64,000 nucleotides of DNA from positions 39,586-103,585 of the forward strand of contig JBEKAB010000012.1 in the NCBI GenBank assembly GCA_050018415.1. The letters run 5' to 3'. The notes under the pieces were generated by a model, which saw only the letters and a list, made by a program, of their open reading frames with translations, was not told the DNA's origin and ran no database searches. Shown piece after piece: positions 7,471 to 15,302 of this stretch. Numbering within the stretch: position 1 is the stretch's first letter; each line of letters opens with the position of its first letter. The stretch comes from UBA1161 sp002311745 (lineage in GTDB: Bacteria; Planctomycetota; Phycisphaerae; Tepidisphaerales; Tepidisphaeraceae). A program made the position numbers and the translations under genes.

Positions 7471-9119
7471 ACCGCGACAAGGCCGCCACCGGCGTGGTCG
7501 CCGTGCTCTCCATGCTGCACGAGCCGGCCCACCGCCCCAATAGCGCCCAGCGCTGCTTCCGCGACGAGCCGGTCCTGGCCTGGACCCTGCGCCGCCTGGG
7601 CCAATCGCGTCACATCGGGCGCACCGCCTTGCTCTGCTGGGAGGATCAACTGTCGCACGCGCAGGCCGTGGCAAAACCATTCGGCGCCGATTGCTGGTCC
7701 CCATCCCCGCGTGTCGCCTTGGCGAATCTCGACGCCGTTTCCGCGGCGCGGCGTTGGTCCGACGGCTGGCGCGGCGGCCTGGCGGCCGCGTGCGCATTCG
7801 ACCGCGGATTCCACGGCCCGTGGATCAAGCAACTGCTGGAAAAAATCGGATGCCCCGGCGGCCAGGCGGTGCTCTTGGTCGATCCCGCTTCCGGCTTGGT
7901 CGATCCGCGGCTCATCGACGCCCTGATCGATCACGCCGCCGCTCACGAGGAGATCGACTTTTTCTTTTCCCAGGCGGCGCCGGGTTTGTCCGGCGTTCTG
8001 ATGCGCCGGTCGTTGCTCGATCAGCTTGCCGCCGTCGGCGCGCACCCCGGCACGCTTCTGGCCTATCGCCCGGACCTCCCACTGCGCGATCCCATTTCTT
8101 CGCCATCGTGCGTCCCCATCCCGGCGGCGCTTGCGCGCACGCTGCATCGCTTCACGCTGGAGAGCGACCGGCAAATCCAACGGCTCACGCAGGCGACGCG
8201 GCAGTTCAACGGCCAGCTTCTAGCCACGGGCGCCGAGCCACTGCTCCACGCTCTGGCCGCTCCCTCCCCGCCGGGACCGCCCCAGACGCCGCGCGACGTC
8301 GTGCTGGAATTGTGCACCCGGCGCAGCACGCGGCCCGTCTATTGGCCGGGGACCTACCTGAACGTCCAACGGAGCGACTTGTCCGCGGCCCTGGCGGACA
8401 AAATCCTGGATGAGCTTGGGGCCGTGGATGATCTGCGGCTGGTCCTGGGCGGGGTGGGCGATCCCCTGCTGTGCCCCGGCGTTTTTGACGTCATCGACCG
8501 CGCCGCGGCGGCCAGCATCGCCGTCGCCGTCGAGACGGATTTGATCGGCATCGATCCCTCCACCGTCGACCGCCTGGCCGACTGCCCGGTGGACGTCATC
8601 TCCGTTTACCTCCCCGCGGCAACGGCGCGAACCTATGCGGCCCTCATGGGCATCGACGGTTTGAAGACCGCCGTCCAGAACCTGGGTCGTCTGGTCCAGC
8701 GGCGACAGGCCCGCCGCGGCGGTACGCCCCTGATCGTGCCCACACTGGTCAAGACCCACGCCAACCTGGCTGAGATGGAAGCGTGGTACGACCATTGGTT
8801 GCGGACGCTGGCCTGCGCCGTCATTGCGGGGCCCAGCGATTACGGCAAAAGCATCCCGGACATCTCCGCCGCCCGGATGGAGTCTCCCCAGCGGCGGCCC
8901 TGCGCCCGCTTGGCCGGGCGAATCACCATCCTCAGTGACGGAAAAATCGTCTCCTGCGAGCAGGATGTGCTGGGCCGCCAGGTCTTGGGAAATGCCGTAA
9001 GTGATTCCATCCTCGGCATTTGGCAAAACGCCTTTGCGCAGTTGCGCCGGCGGCACGCGGACGGGCAATATGGCCCCCTGCCCGTGTGCGCCGGATGCAG
9101 CGATTGGCATCGGCCGTAA
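7467..9119 (+). CDS. Spiro-SPASM-like protein with degenerate radical SAM core
   Basis: The 550-residue protein has an N-terminal half resembling a nucleotidyltransferase-like region and a C-terminal radical SAM-like barrel (about 275-450) followed by a SPASM-like tail. C479, C497, C541 and C544 remain, within SDGKIVSCEQDVLG and CAGCSDW. At the place where CxxxCxxC should bind the SAM cluster the sequence reads ELCTRRSTRPVYW, with only C283 left. Proteins of this architecture (spiro-SPASM) occur with nonulosonate and flagellin-glycosylation genes in spirochaetes. The start overlaps the Maf stop. It may be a non-catalytic partner. The exact family is inferred from layout and context. Confidence 0.65.
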   Translation: MNRDKAATGVVAVLSMLHEPAHRPNSAQRCFRDEPVLAWTLRRLGQSRHIGRTALLCWEDQLSHAQAVAKPFGADCWSPSPRVALANLDAVSAARRWSDGWRGGLAAACAFDRGFHGPWIKQLLEKIGCPGGQAVLLVDPASGLVDPRLIDALIDHAAAHEEIDFFFSQAAPGLSGVLMRRSLLDQLAAVGAHPGTLLAYRPDLPLRDPISSPSCVPIPAALARTLHRFTLESDRQIQRLTQATRQFNGQLLATGAEPLLHALAAPSPPGPPQTPRDVVLELCTRRSTRPVYWPGTYLNVQRSDLSAALADKILDELGAVDDLRLVLGGVGDPLLCPGVFDVIDRAAAASIAVAVETDLIGIDPSTVDRLADCPVDVISVYLPAATARTYAALMGIDGLKTAVQNLGRLVQRRQARRGGTPLIVPTLVKTHANLAEMEAWYDHWLRTLACAVIAGPSDYGKSIPDISAARMESPQRRPCARLAGRITILSDGKIVSCEQDVLGRQVLGNAVSDSILGIWQNAFAQLRRRHADGQYGPLPVCAGCSDWHRP

Positions 9120-9179
9120 CTTTTGGTCGATTCGTACGTGTAGATATATGGGCCACGGACGCAAGAACAAGGAAGAAAA

Positions 9180-9908
9180 ATGAACGTCTTAGGCGTGATT
9201 TTGGCTCGCGCCGGCAGCGCCGGCCTTGCCGGTAAGCACCTTCAGCCCCTGTGCGGCCGGCCCGTCATCGAATACACCTTCGATCATGCCCAGGCTTCCA
9301 AACGGCTCACCGCCATCGTCGTTTCCACCGATTGCCCGCAGATCAAGCAACTGGCCGTCTCCCGCGGTCTGCCGGTGATCGACCGTCCGGCGCATCTGGC
9401 GACGGAAGACGCCTCCGTGCAGGATGCCATGCTCCACGCGATGAACGTGCATGAATCCACCGGCGCGCCCAAGGCCGACGCCCTGGTGGTTCTCTACGGC
9501 AACGTGCCGGTCCGCCCCGCCGGCGTGATCGACGGCGCCATCGAGCTGCTGCTGCGCAGCGGCTGCGATTCGGTCCGTTCCTTCTGCCCCGTGGGCAAGT
9601 GGCATCCGGCCTGGATGAGCTGGCTCGACGGCGACAAGCCCATCCCCCTTTCACCCATGAGCATTCATCGCCGCCAGGATTTGGAAAAACTCTACCTGCA
9701 CGACGGCGCGGTCGTGGCCGTGTCGCGCAGCTCCATGCTGCGCGGGCTGGAAAAGCCCGACGATCCGCACGCCTTTTTCGGCGCCGATCGCCGCGCCGTC
9801 CTCACCGAGCCGCACCAAACCGTCGAGATCGACACGAGGCGTGACCTGTACCTGGCCGAGACCATTCTTCGCGAGCAAAAAATGACTTTACAGTCGAGGG
9901 TCGCATGA
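9180..9908 (+). CDS. Acylneuraminate cytidylyltransferase (CMP-nonulosonate synthetase)
   Basis: The 242-residue enzyme begins GVILARAGSAGLAGKHLQPL, a variant of the (A/L)ARxGSxGLxxKN signature that binds CTP. Later segments such as VVSTDCPQI and GNVPVRPAGVID fit the family. It should activate a nonulosonic acid (legionaminic, pseudaminic or neuraminic type) to the CMP form. A purine-rich AAGGAAGA lies just upstream of ATG 9180. Its stop overlaps the neuB start (ATGA at 9905-9908). Which sugar it uses cannot be read from the sequence, so I give no gene symbol. Confidence 0.87.
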   Translation: MNVLGVILARAGSAGLAGKHLQPLCGRPVIEYTFDHAQASKRLTAIVVSTDCPQIKQLAVSRGLPVIDRPAHLATEDASVQDAMLHAMNVHESTGAPKADALVVLYGNVPVRPAGVIDGAIELLLRSGCDSVRSFCPVGKWHPAWMSWLDGDKPIPLSPMSIHRRQDLEKLYLHDGAVVAVSRSSMLRGLEKPDDPHAFFGADRRAVLTEPHQTVEIDTRRDLYLAETILREQKMTLQSRVA

Positions 9909-10957
9909 ACGATGTGGAACTGGATGGATGCACCGTGGATCGTAAAGGCCCCGTGCTGGTGATCGCCGAGATCGGCGTCAATCACGACGGGCGCCTCGAC
10001 CGCGCCCTTCAGCTTGTGCACGCGGCGGCGCAAAGCGGCGCCGATGCCGTCAAGCTGCAAATCTTTTCCGCCGACCGCCTGATGCACCGCAGCTCGATCT
10101 TCGCCCGCTATCAGAAGACCGCGTTGCACGAGCCGACGCCCACCGCCATGCTGCGGCGATATGAGCTGGGCGAGCAGGACACCCGCAAGATCGTGGACGA
10201 AATCCGCGCCGTCGGGCTGATCCCCCTGGCCACGCCGTTCTCGCCGCAGGACGTGGACGAGATCGAAGAGCTGGACCTGCCGGCGATCAAGATCGCCTCA
10301 CCCGACATCGTCAATTGGCCCCTGTTGCGCCGCGCCGCCGAGACGGGCTTGCCGCTCCTGGTCTCCACCGGCGCCGCCAGCATCAACGAGATCAGCTCCT
10401 CGGTGGCCTGGCTGCGCGGCTGGGATGCGTCCTTCGCCCTGTTGCACTGCATCAGCAGCTACCCCACGCCGCTCGACCAGGCCAACTTGTGCTGGATTGA
10501 AGAGATGGGCCGGCGCTTCGGCGTGCCCATCGGCTTCTCCGACCACACCACCGAAGCGATGTCCGGCGCCCTGGCCGTGACCGCCGGCGCCTGCATCATC
10601 GAAAAACATCTCACCTACGACCGCAACGCCATTGGCCCCGATCACGCCGCAAGCTGCGACCCGCAGCAACTCGCCCAGTACGTCCGACTGGTCCGCATGG
10701 CCGAGCAGATGCGCGGCCTGCCGGGCAAGCGCGTGCTGGATATCGAGAAAGACGTGCGCACCGTCAGCCGCCAGAGCGTCGTCGCCGTCCGCGACCTGCC
10801 ATCGGGCCATCTCATCGAGGAAGGCGACCTGACCGTGCAGCGTCCCGGCACCGGCATCCCCGCCTCCGCCCTGCCGTCGCTGATGGGTCGCCGCGTCGAC
10901 AAACCCATCCAGAGCGGCCAACTGCTGACCTGGAAAACCTTCAGCGACGCCGCGTAG
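9905..10957 (+). CDS. neuB: N-acetylneuraminate/nonulosonate synthase with C-terminal SAF domain
   Basis: The 350-residue enzyme condenses phosphoenolpyruvate with an N-acetylated amino sugar. The NeuB barrel shows IAEIGVNHDG, ADAVKLQIF, IKIASPDIVNWPLL, HCISSYPTP and GFSDHT; residues about 288-350 form the antifreeze-like SAF domain. The gene is translationally coupled to the cytidylyltransferase. NeuB, LegI and PseI cannot be separated by eye. The last 96 bases (10862-10957) are duplicated at 11665-11760 with about 10 mismatches, so this 3' end may be an insertion target. Confidence 0.9.
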   Translation: MNDVELDGCTVDRKGPVLVIAEIGVNHDGRLDRALQLVHAAAQSGADAVKLQIFSADRLMHRSSIFARYQKTALHEPTPTAMLRRYELGEQDTRKIVDEIRAVGLIPLATPFSPQDVDEIEELDLPAIKIASPDIVNWPLLRRAAETGLPLLVSTGAASINEISSSVAWLRGWDASFALLHCISSYPTPLDQANLCWIEEMGRRFGVPIGFSDHTTEAMSGALAVTAGACIIEKHLTYDRNAIGPDHAASCDPQQLAQYVRLVRMAEQMRGLPGKRVLDIEKDVRTVSRQSVVAVRDLPSGHLIEEGDLTVQRPGTGIPASALPSLMGRRVDKPIQSGQLLTWKTFSDAA

Positions 10958-11035
10958 GGCGGTCCCTCCCGCGATTCCGTCGCGTCGTGCCATGCGCGGG
11001 ACGTTTGCAAGTTCAAATCTTGTCACCACGGGATG
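10862..11035 (+). repeat. neuB 3'-end repeat, copy A
   Basis: This is the real end of neuB plus about 78 bases downstream. It aligns with copy B at 11665-11840: about 10 mismatches in the 96 coding bases, and weaker but continuous similarity after the stop. It contains the 26-base core at 10930-10955 (one mismatch to cores B and C). A canonical tRNA T-arm-like hairpin follows: GCAAG (11007-11011), loop TTCAAAT, CTTGT (11019-11023), then CACCACGG. Confidence 0.8.
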
Positions 11036-11056
11036 ACGGGACGGAACCGAACTCGG

Positions 11057-11332
11057 TTAATCTCTTGCTTGACCGCCTGGCTTACGGCGAGCCAGCTTTT
11101 GCAATACCCATTGGCGGATCAGTTCAGCCTGGGAAACGCCCTTGGATTCAGCGAGTTGGCGGATTGCCTTGGCATCACGAGACGGCAGGTGCAGGCGAAT
11201 TGAATCACCGCTGGCGAACACCGGCTCGGTGACCTCCTCCAGCTTGTCTTCAAAGTCGGTCAGATCGTGCGTCTCCCAGAACCGGGCGAGTTCCTGAATC
11301 GAATCAGTCTGTGGCAATTTGCTTGTCTTCAT
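11057..11332 (-). CDS. CopG/BrnA-like antitoxin
   Basis: The 91-residue protein starts MKTSKLPQTDSIQELARFWE, then DLTDFEDKLEEV. This N-terminal motif is common in CopG-type antitoxins partnered with BrnT-like toxins. A C-terminal ribbon-helix-helix follows: DSIRLHLPSRDAKAIRQLAE, then KGVSQAELIRQWV. I chose ATG 11332, which overlaps the toxin stop as ATGA; an ATG at 11344 adds four residues. The toxin-first order matches BrnT-BrnA. The protein should bind DNA and neutralise the toxin; this is inference from family and arrangement. Confidence 0.8.
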   Translation of the reverse strand: MKTSKLPQTDSIQELARFWETHDLTDFEDKLEEVTEPVFASGDSIRLHLPSRDAKAIRQLAESKGVSQAELIRQWVLQKLARRKPGGQARD

Positions 11333-11613
11333 CGCTCTTTCCATCGCCGATATCGGCGTTTTTCACGGGCGGTCATAGGCCTGGCAGTGACCGGATATCC
11401 CTTTCCGTCCGGTAGTCGAATGACCACGCAGAACAGATGCCTGCCCGCATCGGTTTGACCAAGAACATAGTATACCGGATTCGCGCCTTCCGAACGGGCC
11501 CGCTGCACGAATGGATGACCAAAGCAGACCTCTTGAACTTCCCGCGGCTCCACGCCATGTCGCGCGATATGCTCGATCCGAGCCCGTGGCCAGACGAATT
11601 CCCGAATCGTCAT
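11329..11613 (-). CDS. BrnT-like toxin
   Basis: The 94-residue basic protein has a small-ribonuclease-like pattern: ARIEHIARHGVEPREVQEV, a VYYVLGQTDAGRHLFCVVI strand pair, and the C-terminal ITARPMT-like phrase (VTARPMTAREKRRYRRW) seen in BrnT toxins, which are RelE-fold ribonucleases. ATG 11613 is preceded by GGAG at close spacing. The pair with the following antitoxin lies between the two neuB-end duplicates A and B. BrnT versus a related DUF4258-type toxin is not resolved. Confidence 0.75.
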   Translation of the reverse strand: MTIREFVWPRARIEHIARHGVEPREVQEVCFGHPFVQRARSEGANPVYYVLGQTDAGRHLFCVVIRLPDGKGYPVTARPMTAREKRRYRRWKER

Positions 11614-11664
11614 TCTCCAATTTTAAGCGAAGCGATTGCGGATTTGCCACTGCCAGCCTGCTCC

Positions 11665-11840
11665 GCCTCCGCCCTGCCATCCCTGGTCGGCCGCCGCGTC
11701 GACGAGCCCATCCAGGGCGGCCAACTGCTGACCTGGAAAACCATCAGCGACGCCGCGTAAAGCAGTTCCGCCCACGATTCCGTTGCGTGATGCCACGGGC
11801 GGAGGCTTGCAAGTCCGAATCTTGTTACCCCGATCCCGGA
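11665..11840 (+). repeat. neuB 3'-end repeat, copy B (neuB C-terminal remnant)
   Basis: The 96 bases 11665-11760 still read as the last 31 codons of a NeuB SAF domain plus stop, with four amino-acid changes from copy A (M/V, K/E, S/G, F/I). No start or upstream neuB sequence precedes it. The 26-base core is 11733-11758. The T-arm-like hairpin is GCAAG (11809-11813), loop TCCGAAT, CTTGT (11821-11825), then TACCCCGA. Core-to-hairpin distance is the same as in copy A within one base. Confidence 0.8.
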
Positions 11841-12109
11841 GCGCTGGGATAGAGCAGGAGAAAGTAGTAAGGAGAAAGTGGAGAAGGCAAAGACGGATTC
11901 GACGGCAAGCTATTCTGCCAAATCAAGTTGCCTCTCCTGCGGTCTACTTTCTACCGTCCACGTTCTTGTGGTACGATCCGGTGAAAATGCCCCATCCGCG
12001 CGACCAAGTGACGGGATTTGTACCTCGGAGCTGCCGCGCGATCCAGCCCTCGACTTCGCGTGGATTTCACGGTAGCCTGCCTGGTTTTAGGCTTTACGTC
12101 TGTGTATTT
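11841..12109. other. Intergenic stretch between neuB-end copy B and the ankyrin remnant
   Basis: No gene is supported here. It holds short direct repeats of AGGAGAAAGT (near 11848-11880) and a partly complementary CTACTTTCTACC at about 11950-11965. Together with 11614-11664 and the repeat and remnant listed separately it fills the gap between the toxin gene and the ankyrin gene. Confidence 0.5.
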
Positions 12110-12178
12110 GGCAGCGCAGAAGGGCTACGCATCGTAGTGGAGGCGCTCCGCAATACAGGCGCAGTGGGACATTTCTAG
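12110..12178 (+). pseudogene. Ankyrin-repeat remnant
   Basis: In frame, this encodes GSAEGLRIVVEALRNTGAVG, then HF and a stop. It resembles the end of the last ankyrin repeat of the next gene (EEGHASIVEILRNADALAH). No start or upstream repeats belong to it. It looks like the tail of a second, mostly deleted ankyrin gene, or a partial duplication of the neighbour. Confidence 0.55.
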
Positions 12179-12219
12179 GCCGCCCGGCGCCATGACCAAA
12201 CCAAAGAAAAGAGCCAAAC

Positions 12220-13593
12220 ATGAAATGGCTGAAATCGTTGTTTGGTCTTAACCCGAAACCTGACAGTGCCGCAAATGCAGGCGATGCCGCTTCGGTCCGT
12301 AAAGCACGTATTGAACGATTTCTGTCAAAGTGCGATGAGGGCTGGACGCCTCTGCACTTCGACGCATATTGGGGAGACAGGACGGGCATCGAAGCTTGGG
12401 TGCATGCTGGTTTAGATAAGGATCCAAAGGACAAGGATGGCAAGACCCCTCTGCATATTGCTGCATTCAGGGGCCACGCGTCCTGGGTCGAGGCGCTTCT
12501 CAAGCTTGGCGCGGACAAGGAGGCAAAGGACAACGAAGGCTGGACTTCTCTGCATCTTGCTGCAGCGATGGGCCGCGCGTCCGTCGTCGACGTGCTTCTT
12601 CAGGCGGGTGCGGACCAAGGGGCAAGGATACCGAATGGCAAGACGGCTCTGGATTTGGCTCAAGAAGAGGGCCACGCGTCGATAGTGGAGATACTCCGCA
12701 ATGCAGACGCGCTGGCACACGCCCATCCACACAGGCCAGTGACAGGTGGGGGCTCACAACTACAAGCTCGGAACTTAGCTCGGTGGGAACGATCCGCTTA
12801 TCCCCGAAAATGGGTGGACGATCACCGTGGACAGTGGACGCACTCGGACTGGCTCCAATTGCTTCAAGAGCTTAAGCAAACCGATTTTTGGCCGATGGAG
12901 CCGGACGCGATAGGTAGGGTTTTGGAAGAGCACAAAAAGGCACCGCCATCGATGCAGTCCGAGTCGTTCGAAGCCTTTGGATGGTGCAAAGGCAAACCCA
13001 ATCCGACAAGCCCTCAGGTGACTCGCTTTGGGACGGGAGGTGTATCGCTGGGGGTCAGGTTTCTCTGTCCAACATGTTCAACGCCGAACACTGCACTAGA
13101 CTCTCAAATCGATGATGTGACCGGTGTTCTCGTCAAGTGTGATTGTGGAAACATTTCCCATGTACCAGCGGCATACAAGACACAGGCTGATATTTCCGGT
13201 CTTGCAGTCCATGGCGGTGTTCGTGTTCCCATTGCCGAGTTCGAAGAATGGATGTTCGCGCACCCTTCCTTTCTCACGGCGGATGGCCGCCACGTTCACC
13301 CGGATACCGAATTCCATGGCAATTACGGATTATGGGGCTTTTGTGCGGGATGCCACTATCAGTACGCCAGCACTGTGCTGGCGATATTTCATTCGATCAA
13401 TCCGGATGGATTATTCAAAGGTGGCTCGGTCTTTTTGAACGTTCATTCAGCAAAGTCTGGCCAAGATGCAGAAGCACTCCGCAAAAAACAGTGCCCTCAA
13501 TGCGGAAATCCGGACCTCATCGCGATCATGGTGGATATTCCCAAATACGTTCGTGATGCGGTCAACGCTGAAAAGAGAAAACGCGGCCTGTAA
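12220..13593 (+). CDS. Ankyrin-repeat protein with a cysteine-rich C-terminal domain
   Basis: The 457-residue protein has ankyrin repeats at about 40-165, each with the G(W/K)TPLHxAA pattern: GWTPLHFDAYWG, GKTPLHIAAFRG, GWTSLHLAAAMG, GKTALDLAQEEG. A linker rich in W and K follows, and then a C-terminal region with metal-binding-like pairs CPTC, CDC, CAGC and CPQC. Ankyrin repeats mediate protein binding; the C-terminal domain is not recognised. Base composition is clearly less GC-rich than the neighbours, consistent with transfer. It lies in the accessory stretch between neuB-end cores B and C. No signal peptide or membrane segment was seen. Confidence 0.75.
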   Translation: MKWLKSLFGLNPKPDSAANAGDAASVRKARIERFLSKCDEGWTPLHFDAYWGDRTGIEAWVHAGLDKDPKDKDGKTPLHIAAFRGHASWVEALLKLGADKEAKDNEGWTSLHLAAAMGRASVVDVLLQAGADQGARIPNGKTALDLAQEEGHASIVEILRNADALAHAHPHRPVTGGGSQLQARNLARWERSAYPRKWVDDHRGQWTHSDWLQLLQELKQTDFWPMEPDAIGRVLEEHKKAPPSMQSESFEAFGWCKGKPNPTSPQVTRFGTGGVSLGVRFLCPTCSTPNTALDSQIDDVTGVLVKCDCGNISHVPAAYKTQADISGLAVHGGVRVPIAEFEEWMFAHPSFLTADGRHVHPDTEFHGNYGLWGFCAGCHYQYASTVLAIFHSINPDGLFKGGSVFLNVHSAKSGQDAEALRKKQCPQCGNPDLIAIMVDIPKYVRDAVNAEKRKRGL

Positions 13594-13705
13594 TGTGGTG
13601 GCCGGGTAACTGTTTACCGTGCTGCTGTGGATTCCAGGTTGTCTCGGTGATTGATTAAAGGGTCCACAACCCTAGAGACCGCCCCTACATACTTCCCGAA
13701 TCCCC

Positions 13706-13786
13706 GGCCCGTTTGCTCATGGACGGACTAAAGGGGACGTAGCTATTTACGCTTGGGACGACCGTTTTCTGGCCCATTTGCTCATG
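13706..13786. repeat. Short direct repeat pair GGCCC(G/A)TTTGCTCATG
   Basis: Two 16-base units at 13706-13721 and 13771-13786 differ at one position. Between them lies GGGGACGTAGCTATTTACGC. The second unit overlaps the stop codon of the channel gene. It may be a trace of a small mobile element; no transposase is present. Confidence 0.5.
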
Positions 13787-14927
13787 CCCCGAAGTGCTCT
13801 TGGGCCGCAGTGATCGGGAGGCTTGAAATTCCCGGGGCATGGCGCATGTGGGGGCTGCGCTGCCAATTGTCGATGGATTCTCCTTCGCCCATGATCGGCG
13901 GCAAGCTCAGCATAAATCGTCGGGCCAGGGCGCTGACGAACGGCTCGTACATGCCGCGAAGCTCCGCCAATTTCGCGGCGACCTCGCCGTCGTCGCGCAG
14001 GTCCAGGCCGGCTTGCCGCAGGGTTTGCTCCAATTGTTTGCGCTTTTCCGGAGGCAGCCGGTCGTCCCGGGGAGTTTCCGGGGGCGTCTTGAAGATCAGG
14101 GACAAATCCACGACGGCGTGGCGTGTCATCGCGAAGGTGAGTTGGGCGCGATACGGGTTGCACCCCTTCACCTCGGCCATCAGGATGGCACAGGTGTCCA
14201 ACATACAGGTCGCGGCCGCCAGCCATGATTGGTTGTCGTGCTGCGATCGGAAATAGCTCAGCACGGGGAAGGAAAGATGGCTCTCCAGAAGTCCGGCGGA
14301 CCATTGTTCCCATTCGACGAGGAAGGAATTCAATTCCTGGATGTTGCCGGCTCGGGCCAGGCGCAGCAGGACCTGGGCCGCGCTGGGCGGCGAGCCGGCG
14401 CGCCCGTCCAGCAGTGAAATCGTCACCTCGCGCTTGGAGAAGGCCTGATTGATTCCCGGCAGATAGCTGATGATGACGGCCAGGAAGGCGAATCCGAGCC
14501 CCGACTCGACGACGGCAAGCGTGCGGCCCAAGTGCCCCACGGGCGTGACATCGCCGTAGCCCAGGGTGAAGAACGCGGTGCCGCTCATGTAGAGGTAAGT
14601 CATGAAATTGATCTGCGCGTCCGCCGTCCGCAGGGACGCCGAGACGGACCAATCGAGCAACGCAAAGCCGAGGATTAACCCTACGACCCACGCGACAAAG
14701 ATGCCCAGGAGTGACAGCGGGCCGAAAAAGGCCAGAAGCGCTTCGCGGCGTTTGCCGCCGGGAATTCGCCGGGCGATAAACGTCCAAAGCGTCCAGTTCC
14801 AACTGTAGAACAGCCGGGCGAAGCGGTAGCGATGGGTGACCCGGCGAGGCTGCAGGATCGTCTCGAACGTATCGAGCAGAACCAGTAAAATCAGGGCCAG
14901 GCCTGCAAAAGCTGCGACAATCCGCAC
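13782..14927 (-). CDS. Two-transmembrane potassium channel protein
   Basis: The 381-residue protein has an N-terminal membrane segment (VRIVAAFAGLALILLVLLD), a second near 70-95, a pore loop with selectivity filter LGYGD (123-126 for GYGD), and an inner helix (AVVESGLGFAFLAVIISYL). The cytoplasmic C-terminal half of about 220 residues is helical and lacks an obvious RCK/TrkA-N glycine motif. I chose GTG 14927 because AGGAG sits at the right distance; an upstream ATG at 15068 would add 47 non-hydrophobic residues. It should conduct K+; the gating ligand is unknown. Confidence 0.83.
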   Translation of the reverse strand: MRIVAAFAGLALILLVLLDTFETILQPRRVTHRYRFARLFYSWNWTLWTFIARRIPGGKRREALLAFFGPLSLLGIFVAWVVGLILGFALLDWSVSASLRTADAQINFMTYLYMSGTAFFTLGYGDVTPVGHLGRTLAVVESGLGFAFLAVIISYLPGINQAFSKREVTISLLDGRAGSPPSAAQVLLRLARAGNIQELNSFLVEWEQWSAGLLESHLSFPVLSYFRSQHDNQSWLAAATCMLDTCAILMAEVKGCNPYRAQLTFAMTRHAVVDLSLIFKTPPETPRDDRLPPEKRKQLEQTLRQAGLDLRDDGEVAAKLAELRGMYEPFVSALARRFMLSLPPIMGEGESIDNWQRSPHMRHAPGISSLPITAAQEHFGA

Positions 14928-15302
14928 GAGAATCTCCTGAGGGGCGTCAGTAATATTAGGACAGATAGTCTGCTCTGGTGCGCCAGGGGAAAATCCTCCG
15001 CAACGGCGGCCATTGATGATTCTCACGAAAAGGAAATTGGCGCAGCTCTGAATATTGCGGCGTATCATTAATTCTGAGCTGTCCTCGATTTATTCGATCT
15101 GGAAAACCATCAGCGACGCCGCGTCGATGCTCTTCCAATCACGTTCTTGCATGAGCGTCTCCGGGATTCCTGGGGCGCACATCCTCGGCATGTGATCCGA
15201 TCATGTTCGCACCGCATTCTTATACCCAGAAAGCGAAATCGGGACGGCTCGGCTCTGTCTCTATCCTCAACCGCCCCGATGCCACATCGCGTGGTACATA
15301 AC
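14928..15302. other. Intergenic region holding the neuB-end core C
   Basis: No gene is supported. The notable item is the 26-base string at 15099-15124, listed separately. The rest shows no repeat or RNA structure I can defend. It separates the K+ channel gene from the end of the SIMPL gene. Confidence 0.5.
15099..15124 (+). repeat. neuB-end 26-base core, copy C
   Basis: These 26 bases are identical to 11733-11758 in copy B and differ at one position from 10930-10955 in neuB itself. Similarity stops abruptly on both sides, unlike copies A and B. This is the right-hand limit of a 3.4 kb segment (core B to core C) carrying the ankyrin and K+ channel genes. Confidence 0.75.

Noticed and set aside
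5947..7797. 616-codon minus-strand frame opposite the Maf gene
   Set aside because: Shadow frame: no family features, and the Maf reading is strong with translational coupling to the next gene.
13706..13786. Complete insertion sequence
   Set aside because: There are only two 16-base direct repeats and no transposase frame or clear inverted ends.
14928..15068. Longer start of the K+ channel gene at 15068
   Set aside because: The AGGAG before GTG 14927 and the membrane helix starting there fit better; the added 47 residues are not conserved-looking.
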